64,000 nt of DNA, taken from positions 1 to 64,000 of the forward strand of contig DGHR01000010.1 in the NCBI GenBank assembly GCA_002392745.1, read 5' to 3'. The translations under genes and the position numbers were made by a program. This document shows positions 7,810-15,269 of this stretch, piece after piece (position 1 is the stretch's first letter; each line of letters starts with the position of its first letter). The DNA comes from Bacteroidales bacterium UBA3843 (lineage in GTDB: Bacteria; Bacteroidota; Bacteroidia; Bacteroidales; Paludibacteraceae). The notes below the pieces were generated by a model. The model worked only from the letters and a program-made list of their open reading frames with translations, did not search any database and was not told the DNA's origin.

Positions 7810-9219
7810 TTACAAAATCTCGTGCAAAATCTCACTCACTGTGGGGTGTGGGAAGACCACTTGGCGGAATTCTGCCACCGTATAGCCGTTGCGGACGGCA
7901 AAAGAGGCGGCGGAAATGAACTCCGAGCACGGATTGCCGATACAATGCACGCCCACGATTGTCTGGTTGCGGCGCTCTATGATGACCTTGCATAGACCTG
8001 TCTCGCCTTCGTTCTCCACCATGAACCGGCCGGAGAATGTCATCGGCAGTTTCTTCACCTCATAGAATGTCTCTACTCCACCCGCCTTCTCGATTCCCGC
8101 AGCACCTTCCATCTCGGTATAGAAATCGCGCACTTGTTGTTCGGTCAGACCGACCGATGCAATCTCGGGATTCGTATAAACGACCGACGGAATGGCATTA
8201 TACGCGATGCGCTGCAACGGAATCTGTTTCAGCATCCGGCCGACCGCCACTTCCGCTTGACGCGAAGCCACATGAGCCAGCATAATTTTGCCAGTCACAT
8301 CGCCGCAGGCATAGACGTTCGGCAGATTGGTCTTGCAGAACTCATCCACCTTGATTGCTCCGCGCTCCAGTTCGAGGTCTTGGAGTGCTTCGAGACCTTG
8401 CAGGTTCGCGCGTCTGCCTACGCTCACCAACACCTTTTCCGCTTCATAGACCTCACCGTTAGCCGTGACCTTGCCGCCGTCCAGCGATTCCACTTTGGTG
8501 GAAGTCAATATCCGGATGCCGGCTTTGCGGTATTTGTCGAGCAGAACTTGTACTATCTCCTGGTCCAGATTCGGAAGGATGGTCGGCATGGCTTCGATAA
8601 CCGTCACAGGCACGCCCAATTCGTGATAGAGCGTCGCGAACTCCATTCCTATCACGCCGCCGCCGACGATGATAATGGATTTCGGCAGTTCGGTGGCAGC
8701 CAGCGCATCCGTACTGTCCCATACAGCCGGATTATCCTTGATACCCGGTATAGGCGGCACGAAGTTCGTAGAGCCGGTGCAAATCATCAGGTTCTCCGCC
8801 TCATATGTTTCACCGTTGCAGACTATCTGAATAATTCCTCCTTCTTCCCCTGATGGGAGGGTCTGGGTGGGGGGCGCTACTGAGGCTACACCGTTTACCA
8901 CGGTGCAATGCTCGTTATTGAGACGCTGTTTGATTCCGGCTACCAGTTTGCGAACGACAATCGTCTTGCGCTTTTGCATCGCCGCAAAATCGAACGCTAC
9001 ATTCTCTGCCGTCACGCCGTATTTCTGTGCGTGCGTGGCGTTGTAATACTGCTTCGCGCCATAGAGCAACGATTTGGTCGGAATACAACCTACGTTCAGG
9101 CACGTGCCGCCCAGGGCGTTCTGCTCAAAGAGCACTACATCTTTGCCGGCCTTCGATGCCATCTCTGCTGCTGTATAGCCCGCAGGACCGCCGCCGATTA
9201 TTGCGAGAAAATAGTTCAT
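7810..9219 (-). CDS. lpdA: Dihydrolipoyl dehydrogenase (E3)
   Basis: This FAD enzyme reoxidises dihydrolipoamide with NAD+ in 2-oxoacid dehydrogenases and the glycine cleavage system (gcvP is at 19928-22750). The 469-residue form starting at 9219 places the FAD motif GGGPAGYTAAE at 9-19 and the redox disulfide GGTCLNVGCIPTKS at Cys40/Cys45. An in-frame ATG 60 bp further upstream would only add repeat-encoded residues, so I reject it. The NAD motif GGGVIGMEFAT and the C-terminal FPHPTVSE (catalytic His-Glu pair) are present. Residues about 114-128 (PPTQTLPSGEEGGI) are an apparent insertion encoded by a GC-rich palindromic repeat (8838-8880) between two beta strands of the FAD domain. Confidence 0.96.
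   Translation of the reverse strand: MNYFLAIIGGGPAGYTAAEMASKAGKDVVLFEQNALGGTCLNVGCIPTKSLLYGAKQYYNATHAQKYGVTAENVAFDFAAMQKRKTIVVRKLVAGIKQRLNNEHCTVVNGVASVAPPTQTLPSGEEGGIIQIVCNGETYEAENLMICTGSTNFVPPIPGIKDNPAVWDSTDALAATELPKSIIIVGGGVIGMEFATLYHELGVPVTVIEAMPTILPNLDQEIVQVLLDKYRKAGIRILTSTKVESLDGGKVTANGEVYEAEKVLVSVGRRANLQGLEALQDLELERGAIKVDEFCKTNLPNVYACGDVTGKIMLAHVASRQAEVAVGRMLKQIPLQRIAYNAIPSVVYTNPEIASVGLTEQQVRDFYTEMEGAAGIEKAGGVETFYEVKKLPMTFSGRFMVENEGETGLCKVIIERRNQTIVGVHCIGNPCSEFISAASFAVRNGYTVAEFRQVVFPHPTVSEILHEIL
8838..8880. repeat. REP-like palindromic insert inside lpdA
   Basis: A C-rich then G-rich imperfect palindrome (coding strand CCCTCCCATCAGGGGAAGAA) sits in-frame in lpdA and encodes LPSGEEGG. 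A close relative (coding strand CCCTCCCCGTCGGGAGAAG) encodes SPSGEAG in dnaX at about 26880-26905. Similarity between unrelated genes suggests a dispersed element. Confidence 0.6.
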
Positions 9220-9228
9220 GTTATAATA

Positions 9229-9312
9229 TGTTTTCCGTGAATGTGTTTCCGTTAGTATATTTTCGCGAATATGTTCCATGCATATGTCTTCGCAACTATG
9301 TTTTCGTATGAA
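9229..9312. repeat. Degenerate 14-bp tandem repeat upstream of lpdA
   Basis: Six degenerate 14-bp units (for example TGTTTTCCGTGAAT, GTGTTTCCGTTAGT, ATATTTTCGCGAAT) run without gaps, so the period is twice 7 bp. It lies immediately upstream of the lpdA start codon, where no TAnnTTTG promoter is obvious. Confidence 0.65.
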
Positions 9313-9359
9313 TGGCTTTCTCTATCCCCAAATTAGCTCTTCTCCACCCGTCCGCTGAA

Positions 9360-9458
9360 ATCACGTTGGAGGCGTATCGGAGGCGCATAGGAGACGCATA
9401 GGAGTAATATCGTATCCCACCCCACATTATATATATTATATATAATATATATCCCGTG
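9360..9458. repeat. 11-bp array A ending in an AT palindrome
   Basis: Five 11-bp units (ATCACGTTGGA, GGCGTATCGGA, GGCGCATAGGA, GACGCATAGGA, GTAATATCGTA) at 9360-9414 are followed by TCCCACCCCAC and a long TATA palindrome ending near 9452, then CCCGTG. The order TCGGAGGCGCAT, AATATCGTA, AT palindrome, CCSGTGATTT recurs at 46317-46395. Confidence 0.75.
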
Positions 9459-9485
9459 ATTTAGACAAACCTCTGTTTTATACGT

Positions 9486-9968
9486 TTAATCTATCGCCTT
9501 CAGGTATATTCTCACCGCTTCAGCTATCATTTCCTGGCAGGGACGTTTCTCATAATACTCCTGCGTTCTGTCTGCCGGACGGGGGTCCAGATCCAACTTC
9601 GGATTGCACTGCCCTTTGGGTGCCAGACCAAGGAGTTCTGCACAGACCAGGCTGCCGTATTTCGCCTTGAAATCTCCGGCAAGCTGCTGCACGAACACAT
9701 AATTGGCCATCTTGCCTTCATTGTCATGCGGCGTGGCAGAACCGTTATACAGACCGGCAAGCATGAACATCCCGTTGGCGGCACCGCAGGTCATACGCAT
9801 GCGGCCTGTGCCTCCTCCAAACGAGGCGGCCAGACGCAGTGCCAACTGCTCGTCTTGGATTCCGTACAAGTCCGCACAGGCGGTAAATACAGCCTGCGAA
9901 CAGTTAAATCCCTGTCTAAACAACTCTTGCGCACGCTCGGCGCGGCGCTCTATCTCTTGTTCTGTCAT
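9486..9968 (-). CDS. C_GCAxxG_C_C family protein (probable redox protein)
   Basis: A 160-residue member of the C_GCAxxG_C_C family, proteins of unknown but probably redox function common in anaerobes. It has GFNCSQAVF (20-28), CGAANGMFMLAG (61-72, the GCAxxG-like motif with the order CGAANG), Cys109, Cys121 and the final RPC (Cys144). A longer frame would begin 39 bp upstream, but a promoter box (TAATTTTG, 9977-9984) ends only 8 bp before the ATG at 9968, so the shorter start is right and the transcript is nearly leaderless. It is divergent from tRNA-Ser, with the two promoters back to back. Monocistronic. Confidence 0.88.
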   Translation of the reverse strand: MTEQEIERRAERAQELFRQGFNCSQAVFTACADLYGIQDEQLALRLAASFGGGTGRMRMTCGAANGMFMLAGLYNGSATPHDNEGKMANYVFVQQLAGDFKAKYGSLVCAELLGLAPKGQCNPKLDLDPRPADRTQEYYEKRPCQEMIAEAVRIYLKAID

Positions 9969-9976
9969 AGCGACTG

Positions 9977-10008
9977 CAAAATTACAATAAAATCGCGACA
10001 TATACAAT
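9977..10008 (-). promoter_or_regulatory. Promoter of the C_GCAxxG_C_C gene
   Basis: Minus-strand ATTG (10005-10008), 20 nt, then TAATTTTG (9977-9984). It decides the start codon at 9968 and predicts a leader of only a few nucleotides. Confidence 0.75.
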
Positions 10009-10034
10009 TATTTTTTCAAAAAAAAGTACAAAAG

Positions 10035-10066
10035 TTTGCGTATGTAAAAAAAAAGCAGTAATTTTG
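10035..10066 (+). promoter_or_regulatory. Promoter of tRNA-Ser
   Basis: TTTG (10035-10038), 20 nt, then TAATTTTG (10059-10066), 13 nt before the mature tRNA 5' end. Confidence 0.8.
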
Positions 10067-10079
10067 CACCCGCTTTTTA

Positions 10080-10167
10080 GGAAAGTTGTCTGAGTGGTCG
10101 AAAGAGCCGCACTCGAAATGCGGTGTACGCATTACGTCGTACCGGGGGTTCGAATCCCTCACTTTCC
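10080..10167 (+). tRNA. tRNA-Ser (anticodon CGA)
   Basis: A class II tRNA with acceptor stem GGAAAGT / ACTTTCC, an anticodon stem-loop CCGCA-CTCGAAA-TGCGG giving anticodon CGA (reads UCG), a long variable arm, T loop TTCGAAT and discriminator G. The CCA end is not encoded (GCA follows). The 3' 22 bp plus flank recur at 10363-10384. Confidence 0.96.
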
Positions 10168-10174
10168 GCAGGGT

Positions 10175-10215
10175 AAATGAAAAGGATGTCCATTAACGGG
10201 CATCCTTCTTCATTT
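10175..10215 (+). terminator. Hairpin terminator after tRNA-Ser
   Basis: A long imperfect stem (AAATGAAAAGGATG / CATCCTTCTTCATTT) with a short loop begins 8 bp after the tRNA and is followed by ATTTG. It is likely the transcription end. Confidence 0.7.
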
Positions 10216-10362
10216 ATTTGGATAGTGGGGGCCTTCTCAACCCCCGATCGGGAGTTCTTAGCTCGGGATCAACCCTCGCACGATTATTACTCATCTGCGT
10301 TATGCTACATTCCATAATCGTCTTTGCCGCTTATGGGTAGCATATACGCATCTTTCGTAATT

Positions 10363-10384
10363 TTCGAATCCCTCACTTTCCGCA
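10363..10384 (+). repeat. 22-bp duplicate of the tRNA-Ser 3' end
   Basis: The bases are identical to 10149-10170 (T loop through acceptor stem and GCA). It is followed after 38 bp by its own strong terminator. It could be the remnant of a second tRNA-Ser gene or an att site left by an integrated element; no integrase is present. Confidence 0.8.
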
Positions 10385-10422
10385 AAGCGGAGAGCTCGGG
10401 AAACCGGGTGACGCAAAACAAG

Positions 10423-10450
10423 AAAATGAGAGTCATATGGCTCTCATTTT
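10423..10450 (+). terminator. Second tRNA-type terminator
   Basis: Perfect 10-bp arms AAAATGAGAG / CTCTCATTTT with an 8-nt loop, followed by TATTTG. It lies downstream of the partial tRNA-Ser copy, as expected if a second tRNA once stood here. Confidence 0.75.
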
Positions 10451-10652
10451 TATTTGTACGTCAGCGGGGCATAGGAGTTTACTCATATTGCCCTATAGAC
10501 GGGCAAATAAATAGCGGACGTTAGTCTGTTTCTTGTGTACGTTAACTCGGTTGTAAGAACTGTAGCTTTGCTCAGGATGCCGCCGGTAGGCATTAGGGTT
10601 TCGAGGTGGGATTGCCGTAGGCAATGTCGGTGCCCTCGAATCCCTCAGATAC

Positions 10653-11786
10653 TTATTTTGCCAAGTAACTGAGCAATAATACTGCGAGTATGACCAAGAT
10701 AATTGTCAAAACATTTTTTTTCTCGGAAGGGTCAGGTTTGATCAATGACGGTTGTTTTGCTATGCCGTTCTTGTGCGCATAGAAATAATTGATACTATCC
10801 CTAACTTTGTTCATCGGGAATGCAGACAAATCTATTTGATATATTGAATTTTCAATCTCTTTCTCAGTTATATCAGTATCTGCTAATTCCGCAAAATCTA
10901 CCATGTCGTCAGGGATTTTAGTGTCCTTTTTAAAGAATGTAACTAAATATCCATCAGTTTGTGCCCGCTTGATTTGCTCCCATGAGATATGTATCTCCTT
11001 AAAATCCATCTTGAGATTCAGCCGTTCGGTATTTGCAGCATATCCACGAATCCCTTTTTCGTCTATGACCAAGTAACTTCGTAATAGTTTACAACTATTT
11101 ACAAATGCAAGGGTAAATAATACAGAAATGCCACCAAAAAATATCAAAATAACAAGCAATATTCCGATTGGGGGCGTGCTAATAAATGTTTTGTATAATA
11201 TTATACCAAACATCGAAATAATGGCAAGGCAAATTATCGGGATAAAATAGTTTTTGGGCTGCTTGACCGCTTCAAACCGCACTCCTTCTGCGTCAAATAT
11301 ACCCGGGTCATAGTTAGAATAAATCGCTTTACGCCCTTGTTTGTGTTTTTTATTACGAGTCAGTAACAGAGGAATAATAGTCGGCAAAGCCATAATAGCC
11401 ACTACGATGATGATACATATTAGGATACCCAATAACATATTCCCTCCGGTAAACTTCCTTATCCATCTTCCCAATTTGCATGGTGCGCTTTTGCGGGGTT
11501 TTGCTGGCTGCTGAGCATGTGTTTTTTCAAAGTCTTTTGTTCGGATAACTATTACACCATAGGCAGCGCGTTCTCCATACAAGTCTATTGCTTCTTCATC
11601 ATTTAAAATGGTGACTGAGGCTATTTCGGAACTTTCGGGAACATCGGATGGCTGTACACCGATTTTACCATCTACAATATACAATGGCATATGTACAAAA
11701 CCGACTGTGTCCGTCCTGTCATTCCCTGTTGCCGCGACTGCCAGCGGAAGTAATAGTAATATTAGGAGAATATGTATTTTACGCAT
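10653..11786 (-). CDS. Membrane protein with SusC-plug-like N terminus (unknown function)
   Basis: I do not recognise this 377-residue protein as a whole. A signal peptide or anchor covers about 1-19. Residues about 35-85 resemble the plug motif of SusC/TonB-dependent receptors: IVDGKIG, then a gap, ASVTILNDEEAIDLYGERAAYGVIVIRTKD (compare the receptor pattern VLKDASATAIYGSRGANGVILITTK). A Lys/Arg/Pro segment and a hydrophobic helix (about 115-140) follow, then a helical hairpin (about 180-225), a soluble domain of about 100 residues and a last membrane helix (about 357-375). No barrel follows the plug-like part. Base composition is AT-rich compared with the surrounding metabolic genes. The next gene downstream in transcription carries two TonB-C domains on the same strand but has its own upstream region. 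Confidence 0.7.
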   Translation of the reverse strand: MRKIHILLILLLLPLAVAATGNDRTDTVGFVHMPLYIVDGKIGVQPSDVPESSEIASVTILNDEEAIDLYGERAAYGVIVIRTKDFEKTHAQQPAKPRKSAPCKLGRWIRKFTGGNMLLGILICIIIVVAIMALPTIIPLLLTRNKKHKQGRKAIYSNYDPGIFDAEGVRFEAVKQPKNYFIPIICLAIISMFGIILYKTFISTPPIGILLVILIFFGGISVLFTLAFVNSCKLLRSYLVIDEKGIRGYAANTERLNLKMDFKEIHISWEQIKRAQTDGYLVTFFKKDTKIPDDMVDFAELADTDITEKEIENSIYQIDLSAFPMNKVRDSINYFYAHKNGIAKQPSLIKPDPSEKKNVLTIILVILAVLLLSYLAK

Positions 11787-11827
11787 ATAATAGCGATTAA
11801 ATTAGCGTTTTTTAATCACGATTCATT

Positions 11828-13348
11828 TCATTCTGTTGAAAATGTAATCGGCACGCTGTACTTGACTCGCACCATTTTTCCTTCTAAGACTCCCGGTTTC
11901 CATTTGGGCATGGACTTTATTAACCGGATACCTTCCTGATCCAGCCACTTATTGCCAGATGATTTAGCAATCACAACATTTGATATACTGCCATCTTGTT
12001 CCACAACAAATGTAATTATTACACGTCCTTGGGCGCCATTAGCCTTATTGGGATAGCGAATGTTGTTGGCAAGGTAATCAAATAATGCTTGTTGACCGCC
12101 CGGAAATTCCGGCATTTTATTTACAACAGCGTGAACAGTCGTGTCTTTACTGATTACCAAAGAATCATTAGTCGGGACTTGGGCTGCAATCTTGAAAGTC
12201 ACAGGAATCGTATATTTCACTCGTACTATTTTTCCCGCAGACCTTCCAGGAATCCATTTGGGCATTGAAGCAATAACATAGACAGCTTCTTCATCCAATT
12301 CTTTATTTCCAGAAGATTTAATAACCATAATAGCAGAAAGGTCACCATTGGAATTGACTACAAATTGGCAAATTGTCCGCCCTTGAATACCATTTATGCG
12401 AGCAGATTCCGGATATACCACATTGTGTGCTATATATTGATACATCGCTTTTTGCCCTCCCGGAAATTCAGGCAATTGTTCTGAAGATAAATATATGGTG
12501 TCATTCTCTGCCTCGGGAGACTCTATTTCATCTTCCGAGTAGTATTCTATCTTACGGCTCGTAATGGTAGTAAACCATCCCATAGGAGTATTCGTATTTG
12601 TCATTCCCTTTAGGTGAAGCCAATTACCATGTTTGTCGTAATTTGATAAAAACATGCGCATATTACTATCTTCAACCTTCACTAATTGGCCTTTTTTATT
12701 TACAGTATATTTTCTCTCAAAGGATTTGCCATCCTTTTCATTTACACAATGCATTACGTAATTTCCATCAGGAGAATAATGAACATTATACAGGTTTTTA
12801 CTTCTCCAATCCTTATATGAATCAATACGCCCTATAGAATCGTATTCATATGTGTATCTCAAAACTAATGAATCATTCTTGCGGTTCATATTTTCATATG
12901 TTTTGACAACTCGTTCGAGCGAATCGTACACAATAGAATCTTTTGCAAAGAATTTACCATTCATGTAGCATATATCAGAGATTTTATGCCCCGCAGAATC
13001 AAATGTAATATTACGGTAATGCCCCTCAACTATTCCTTTCGCATCGAAATTATATTCTTTGCATTTATTATTGGCATATCTGCAAAAATAACCATCCGCT
13101 AATTCTTCTCCGTGAAAATGTTCTCTTCTTACAATACGCCCTTTAGTATCATAATGAGTAAAAATAACTACCCTGTTAAGACCAGGCCCTCCGTATGTAC
13201 TTATTTGTGCTCCCGGGCTTGCTGATTCTAATATTATCATAACCTGCTTAACGGGGCCTTTTACGTCCTCGTTATTAACTTCAGTCTGTGCAAATGCGCG
13301 TGTTGCCCAAGCAAAAACAAAAGCAATGATGATAAATATTTTTTTCAT
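11828..13348 (-). CDS. Secreted protein with toxin-repeat-like region and two TonB C-terminal domains
   Basis: The 506-residue protein has a signal peptide (about 1-20). Residues about 30-270 contain YD/RHS-like short beta repeats (HYDTKGRIVRREHF, TFDSAGHKIS, EYDSIGRIDSYKDW, NYDKHGNWL). Two TonB_C-type domains follow (about 285-385 and 400-505), each starting with a PEFPGGQxA(M/L)xxY motif and carrying SSGNKxLDxEAxxxxxSMPKWxPG. TonB-C domains normally bind TonB boxes of outer-membrane receptors, but here there is no N-terminal inner-membrane helix beyond the signal, so a periplasmic or outer-membrane role is more likely. AT-rich like the preceding gene. The ATG at 13348 is preferred over one 6 bp upstream because a basic signal peptide follows directly; the choice is not firm. 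Confidence 0.82.
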   Translation of the reverse strand: MKKIFIIIAFVFAWATRAFAQTEVNNEDVKGPVKQVMIILESASPGAQISTYGGPGLNRVVIFTHYDTKGRIVRREHFHGEELADGYFCRYANNKCKEYNFDAKGIVEGHYRNITFDSAGHKISDICYMNGKFFAKDSIVYDSLERVVKTYENMNRKNDSLVLRYTYEYDSIGRIDSYKDWRSKNLYNVHYSPDGNYVMHCVNEKDGKSFERKYTVNKKGQLVKVEDSNMRMFLSNYDKHGNWLHLKGMTNTNTPMGWFTTITSRKIEYYSEDEIESPEAENDTIYLSSEQLPEFPGGQKAMYQYIAHNVVYPESARINGIQGRTICQFVVNSNGDLSAIMVIKSSGNKELDEEAVYVIASMPKWIPGRSAGKIVRVKYTIPVTFKIAAQVPTNDSLVISKDTTVHAVVNKMPEFPGGQQALFDYLANNIRYPNKANGAQGRVIITFVVEQDGSISNVVIAKSSGNKWLDQEGIRLIKSMPKWKPGVLEGKMVRVKYSVPITFSTE

Positions 13349-13386
13349 ATACATATAATTTAATTATTCGTAAAAATGAGCGTTCC

Positions 13387-13515
13387 TTATTTCAACCCGA
13401 GGCTGTAGGAAACGCCTATTGCAGAAATAAGTCACGCCCACGTTAACACGCGAGCGTTCGCCGACTTATTCAACTGCAAAAACCAAAACTTCCTACATTC
13501 CGGGTTGCTGAATAA
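13387..13515. repeat. Long imperfect inverted repeat (MITE-like or structured RNA)
   Basis: The left arm (13387-13433) and right arm (13463-13515) share, in mirror order, TTATT, CAACCCG, TGTAGGAA, TTGCAG/TGCAG and AATAAGTC. The loop contains a GCGAGCGTTCGC palindrome. The left arm shares CCGAGGCT, AAACGC and GAAATAA in the same order with 52716-52743. The nature is unknown. Confidence 0.6.
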
Positions 13516-13619
13516 TTGCAAACGCTTTTAATCAAATATGGTCGCGCACGCTTGCGCGATTTCCGGTTTTACGTCATGGAGAAGACGATATTCTTTAAGT
13601 AGTCAAATTCAGTCACTTA

Positions 13620-13682
13620 TTAGTTATATTTTTCGTTCTTGAACTCGTCAAAATCCAAGCGATCTTTAAGTGTCTTACTCAT
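13620..13682 (-). CDS. Tiny ORF (20 aa) directly behind a strong promoter
   Basis: The product would be MSKTLKDRLDFDEFKNEKYN. It begins 21 bp after the TAACTTTG box (13704-13711), ends in two consecutive TAA codons, and the same frame then stays open for 15 codons (GTG start; VTEFDYLKNIVFSMT). The composition is protein-like, so this could be a leader peptide, a small protein, or the decayed remains of a longer gene. There is no homology evidence. Confidence 0.35.
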   Translation of the reverse strand: MSKTLKDRLDFDEFKNEKYN

Positions 13683-13703
13683 AATCTTTGCAACTTTCGG
13701 CTG

Positions 13704-13735
13704 CAAAGTTACAGTTTTTTTCTGATATATGCAAA
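13704..13735 (-). promoter_or_regulatory. Promoter upstream of the tiny ORF and the TonB-C gene
   Basis: Minus-strand TTTG (13732-13735), 20 nt, then TAACTTTG (13704-13711). It overlaps the terminator of the upstream lipoprotein gene. The next normal-sized gene starts about 350 bp further on. Confidence 0.8.
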
Positions 13736-13764
13736 TAAAAAACGCCCTGGTGGACGTTTTTTAT
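13735..13764 (-). terminator. Terminator after lipoprotein 1
   Basis: Arms AAAAAACG / CGTTTTTT extended by a short GC pairing; 6 bp beyond the lipoprotein stop codon on the minus strand, ending in a T run. Confidence 0.8.
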
Positions 13765-13770
13765 TGCTTT

Positions 13771-15234
13771 CTAATTCAATCTCACCATGACGGAGATGAC
13801 TTGTCCGGCGGTGGATTCGCCCGGTTTGAAGACGCGTGCTTTGCCTTTGTTCTCACCGGCTACATCTACCATGATAGTTAATTGTTTACCATTCATAGTG
13901 ATAGCCGTCTTTTGGAAGGATTGGGTGCTTGGATCATACTTGCCAAACGGTTTCTCCGTCACTATCTGTGCCTGGTAAGCATCGTATTCGCTCCAATCGA
14001 TAACAACCTGTTCAGCTGCATCTTTTGATAAATCACAGATATAGAACGAGTGTTCATCGTTATTCATGATATAAGCGATATTATCGTAATAATCACTTTC
14101 GTTATCCGGGTAGTAGTCCGGCAGATCCATGTGCGTGACTTTTTTGCCTTTAGGGTCAAAGGTAAACTTCTTATTGTGGTCAAGCCATGATAGCGTTTCG
14201 GTTTTGCTAATAGGGCCGGCTACGGTCTCAATGCCCGGCAATTCTGCGAGCAATTCACCTACTTTGGCCTGAGCAACAGGCGATTCTTGTAAGTCCAAGG
14301 CATAGAAAGCAGTACCGTATCCGCGAATAACGGCAATGGCATATAGCGTATCATTGATGGAAGATACATACCAATTAGCCTCTTTATGCTCCTCGCTTGT
14401 AATAGCAACAACGTCCAGCGTATTCGGGAAGAGCACTCCGGTCTTATACGCCCATCCCCATTCGCCTCCGCGATAGCCGATGTAACCGCCTATGGCACCT
14501 CGGTTGTCCGGAAGAATAGATTCGAAATAGAGCGTGTTCTCATGCATCATACGTACGTTCAGGTAATCGCCTTCGTCTTTGAGTTGGTACACCATTTTGG
14601 CATAGCCATATTCGCTTAAACAATACACCTCACCCTTCATACTCTCCACAATGGTGTAGATATCTGAAGGACGACGGTTTCCCGCCAGCGGATATCCCCC
14701 AACACCGTATTCCAGATAAGGCATAATATTGTAATTCCATTCAAAAAGCGCACCGTCTTTGAGACGGACGAGGAAATGCTTGCTTAACATAGGGTCGCAT
14801 TTTTTAGCCAACATGCTGTGGTATGGTTCTGCCACTTGGTCCAATTCCGGATAATCATAGCGGCAATTATACAACCACAACCAATCTTTGCCTATTGGGT
14901 AGATATATTCCATAACAAGACGCATGTGCGCCTGAACCATCTCTATAATTTCCCCTTTGCCCCTACAATTAATGGTATATGTGACTTCAACCAGGTTGCC
15001 GTCTTCAGAGACAGAATATACAGGATCACGCATGTCATAGACCGTATCACCTTCAGCTGCACGAATCTTGTTCGGCGAGTCGGTAGTGATATTTGCTAAC
15101 GCTAGAGCATTCACTCCGTTTAAGTGCATACGCTTGAAGTCAATATCTCCAAGATCATTACCTCCTCCATCGCAAGAGGTCATACCTATTGCAGCCACTA
15201 TGACCGCAAGGGCGTAAATGAAACGAGGTTTCAT
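13771..15234 (-). CDS. Lineage-specific lipoprotein (paralogue 1)
   Basis: A 487-residue protein with a lipobox AAIGMTSC (Cys21 lipidated), so probably anchored in the outer membrane. It is a tandem paralogue of the gene at 15265-16821: shared features include FKRM(H/N)LNGVNALALA near the mature N terminus, PVYSVSEDGNLVEVTYTI, (R)YDYPELDxVxEP, FLVRLKDGALFEW, FYICDLSKDAAEQVVIDWS near the C terminus and the identical last block AGQVISVMVRLN. The repeated lengths of beta-like sequence suggest a propeller-type fold, but I cannot assign a family or ligand. Second gene of a two-gene unit; the 30-bp gap to its partner is a heptamer array, and a terminator follows. Confidence 0.82.
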   Translation of the reverse strand: MKPRFIYALAVIVAAIGMTSCDGGGNDLGDIDFKRMHLNGVNALALANITTDSPNKIRAAEGDTVYDMRDPVYSVSEDGNLVEVTYTINCRGKGEIIEMVQAHMRLVMEYIYPIGKDWLWLYNCRYDYPELDQVAEPYHSMLAKKCDPMLSKHFLVRLKDGALFEWNYNIMPYLEYGVGGYPLAGNRRPSDIYTIVESMKGEVYCLSEYGYAKMVYQLKDEGDYLNVRMMHENTLYFESILPDNRGAIGGYIGYRGGEWGWAYKTGVLFPNTLDVVAITSEEHKEANWYVSSINDTLYAIAVIRGYGTAFYALDLQESPVAQAKVGELLAELPGIETVAGPISKTETLSWLDHNKKFTFDPKGKKVTHMDLPDYYPDNESDYYDNIAYIMNNDEHSFYICDLSKDAAEQVVIDWSEYDAYQAQIVTEKPFGKYDPSTQSFQKTAITMNGKQLTIMVDVAGENKGKARVFKPGESTAGQVISVMVRLN

Positions 15235-15269
15235 ATTTGTAATTTGTAATTGGTTATTGGTAATTTAGT
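15235..15269. repeat. Heptamer array 4, ATTTGTA/ATTGGTT type (5 units)
   Basis: Units ATTTGTA, ATTTGTA, ATTGGTT, ATTGGTA and ATTTAGT fill the whole gap between the two lipoprotein genes, abutting the start codon of one (15232-15234) and covering the stop codon of the other (15265-15267). Confidence 0.92.

Larger units (their letters stand above)
10168..10652. other. Intergenic region with partial tRNA-Ser copies
   Basis: No gene is supported in these 485 bp. They hold the tRNA terminator, an exact 22-bp copy of the tRNA-Ser 3' end (10363-10384), a second terminator (10423-10450), several GC-rich hairpin-prone stretches, and a 12-bp T-loop fragment TCGAATCCCTCA (10636-10647). Confidence 0.7.
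13355..13770. other. Intergenic region with promoter, tiny ORF and long inverted repeat
   Basis: About 415 bp without a standard gene. Reading the minus strand it contains a strong promoter (13704-13735), a 20-codon ORF (13620-13682), an in-frame 15-codon continuation after two stop codons, a GC hairpin (GCGCGACC region near 13545) and a long imperfect inverted repeat (13387-13515). Confidence 0.7.

Noticed and set aside
9220..9279. An extended N terminus for dihydrolipoyl dehydrogenase
   Set aside because: The added 20 residues are encoded by the 14-bp repeat, and homologues start right before the FAD motif.
10363..10384. A second functional tRNA-Ser gene
   Set aside because: Only the 3' 22 bp are present; the preceding bases do not form D and anticodon arms.
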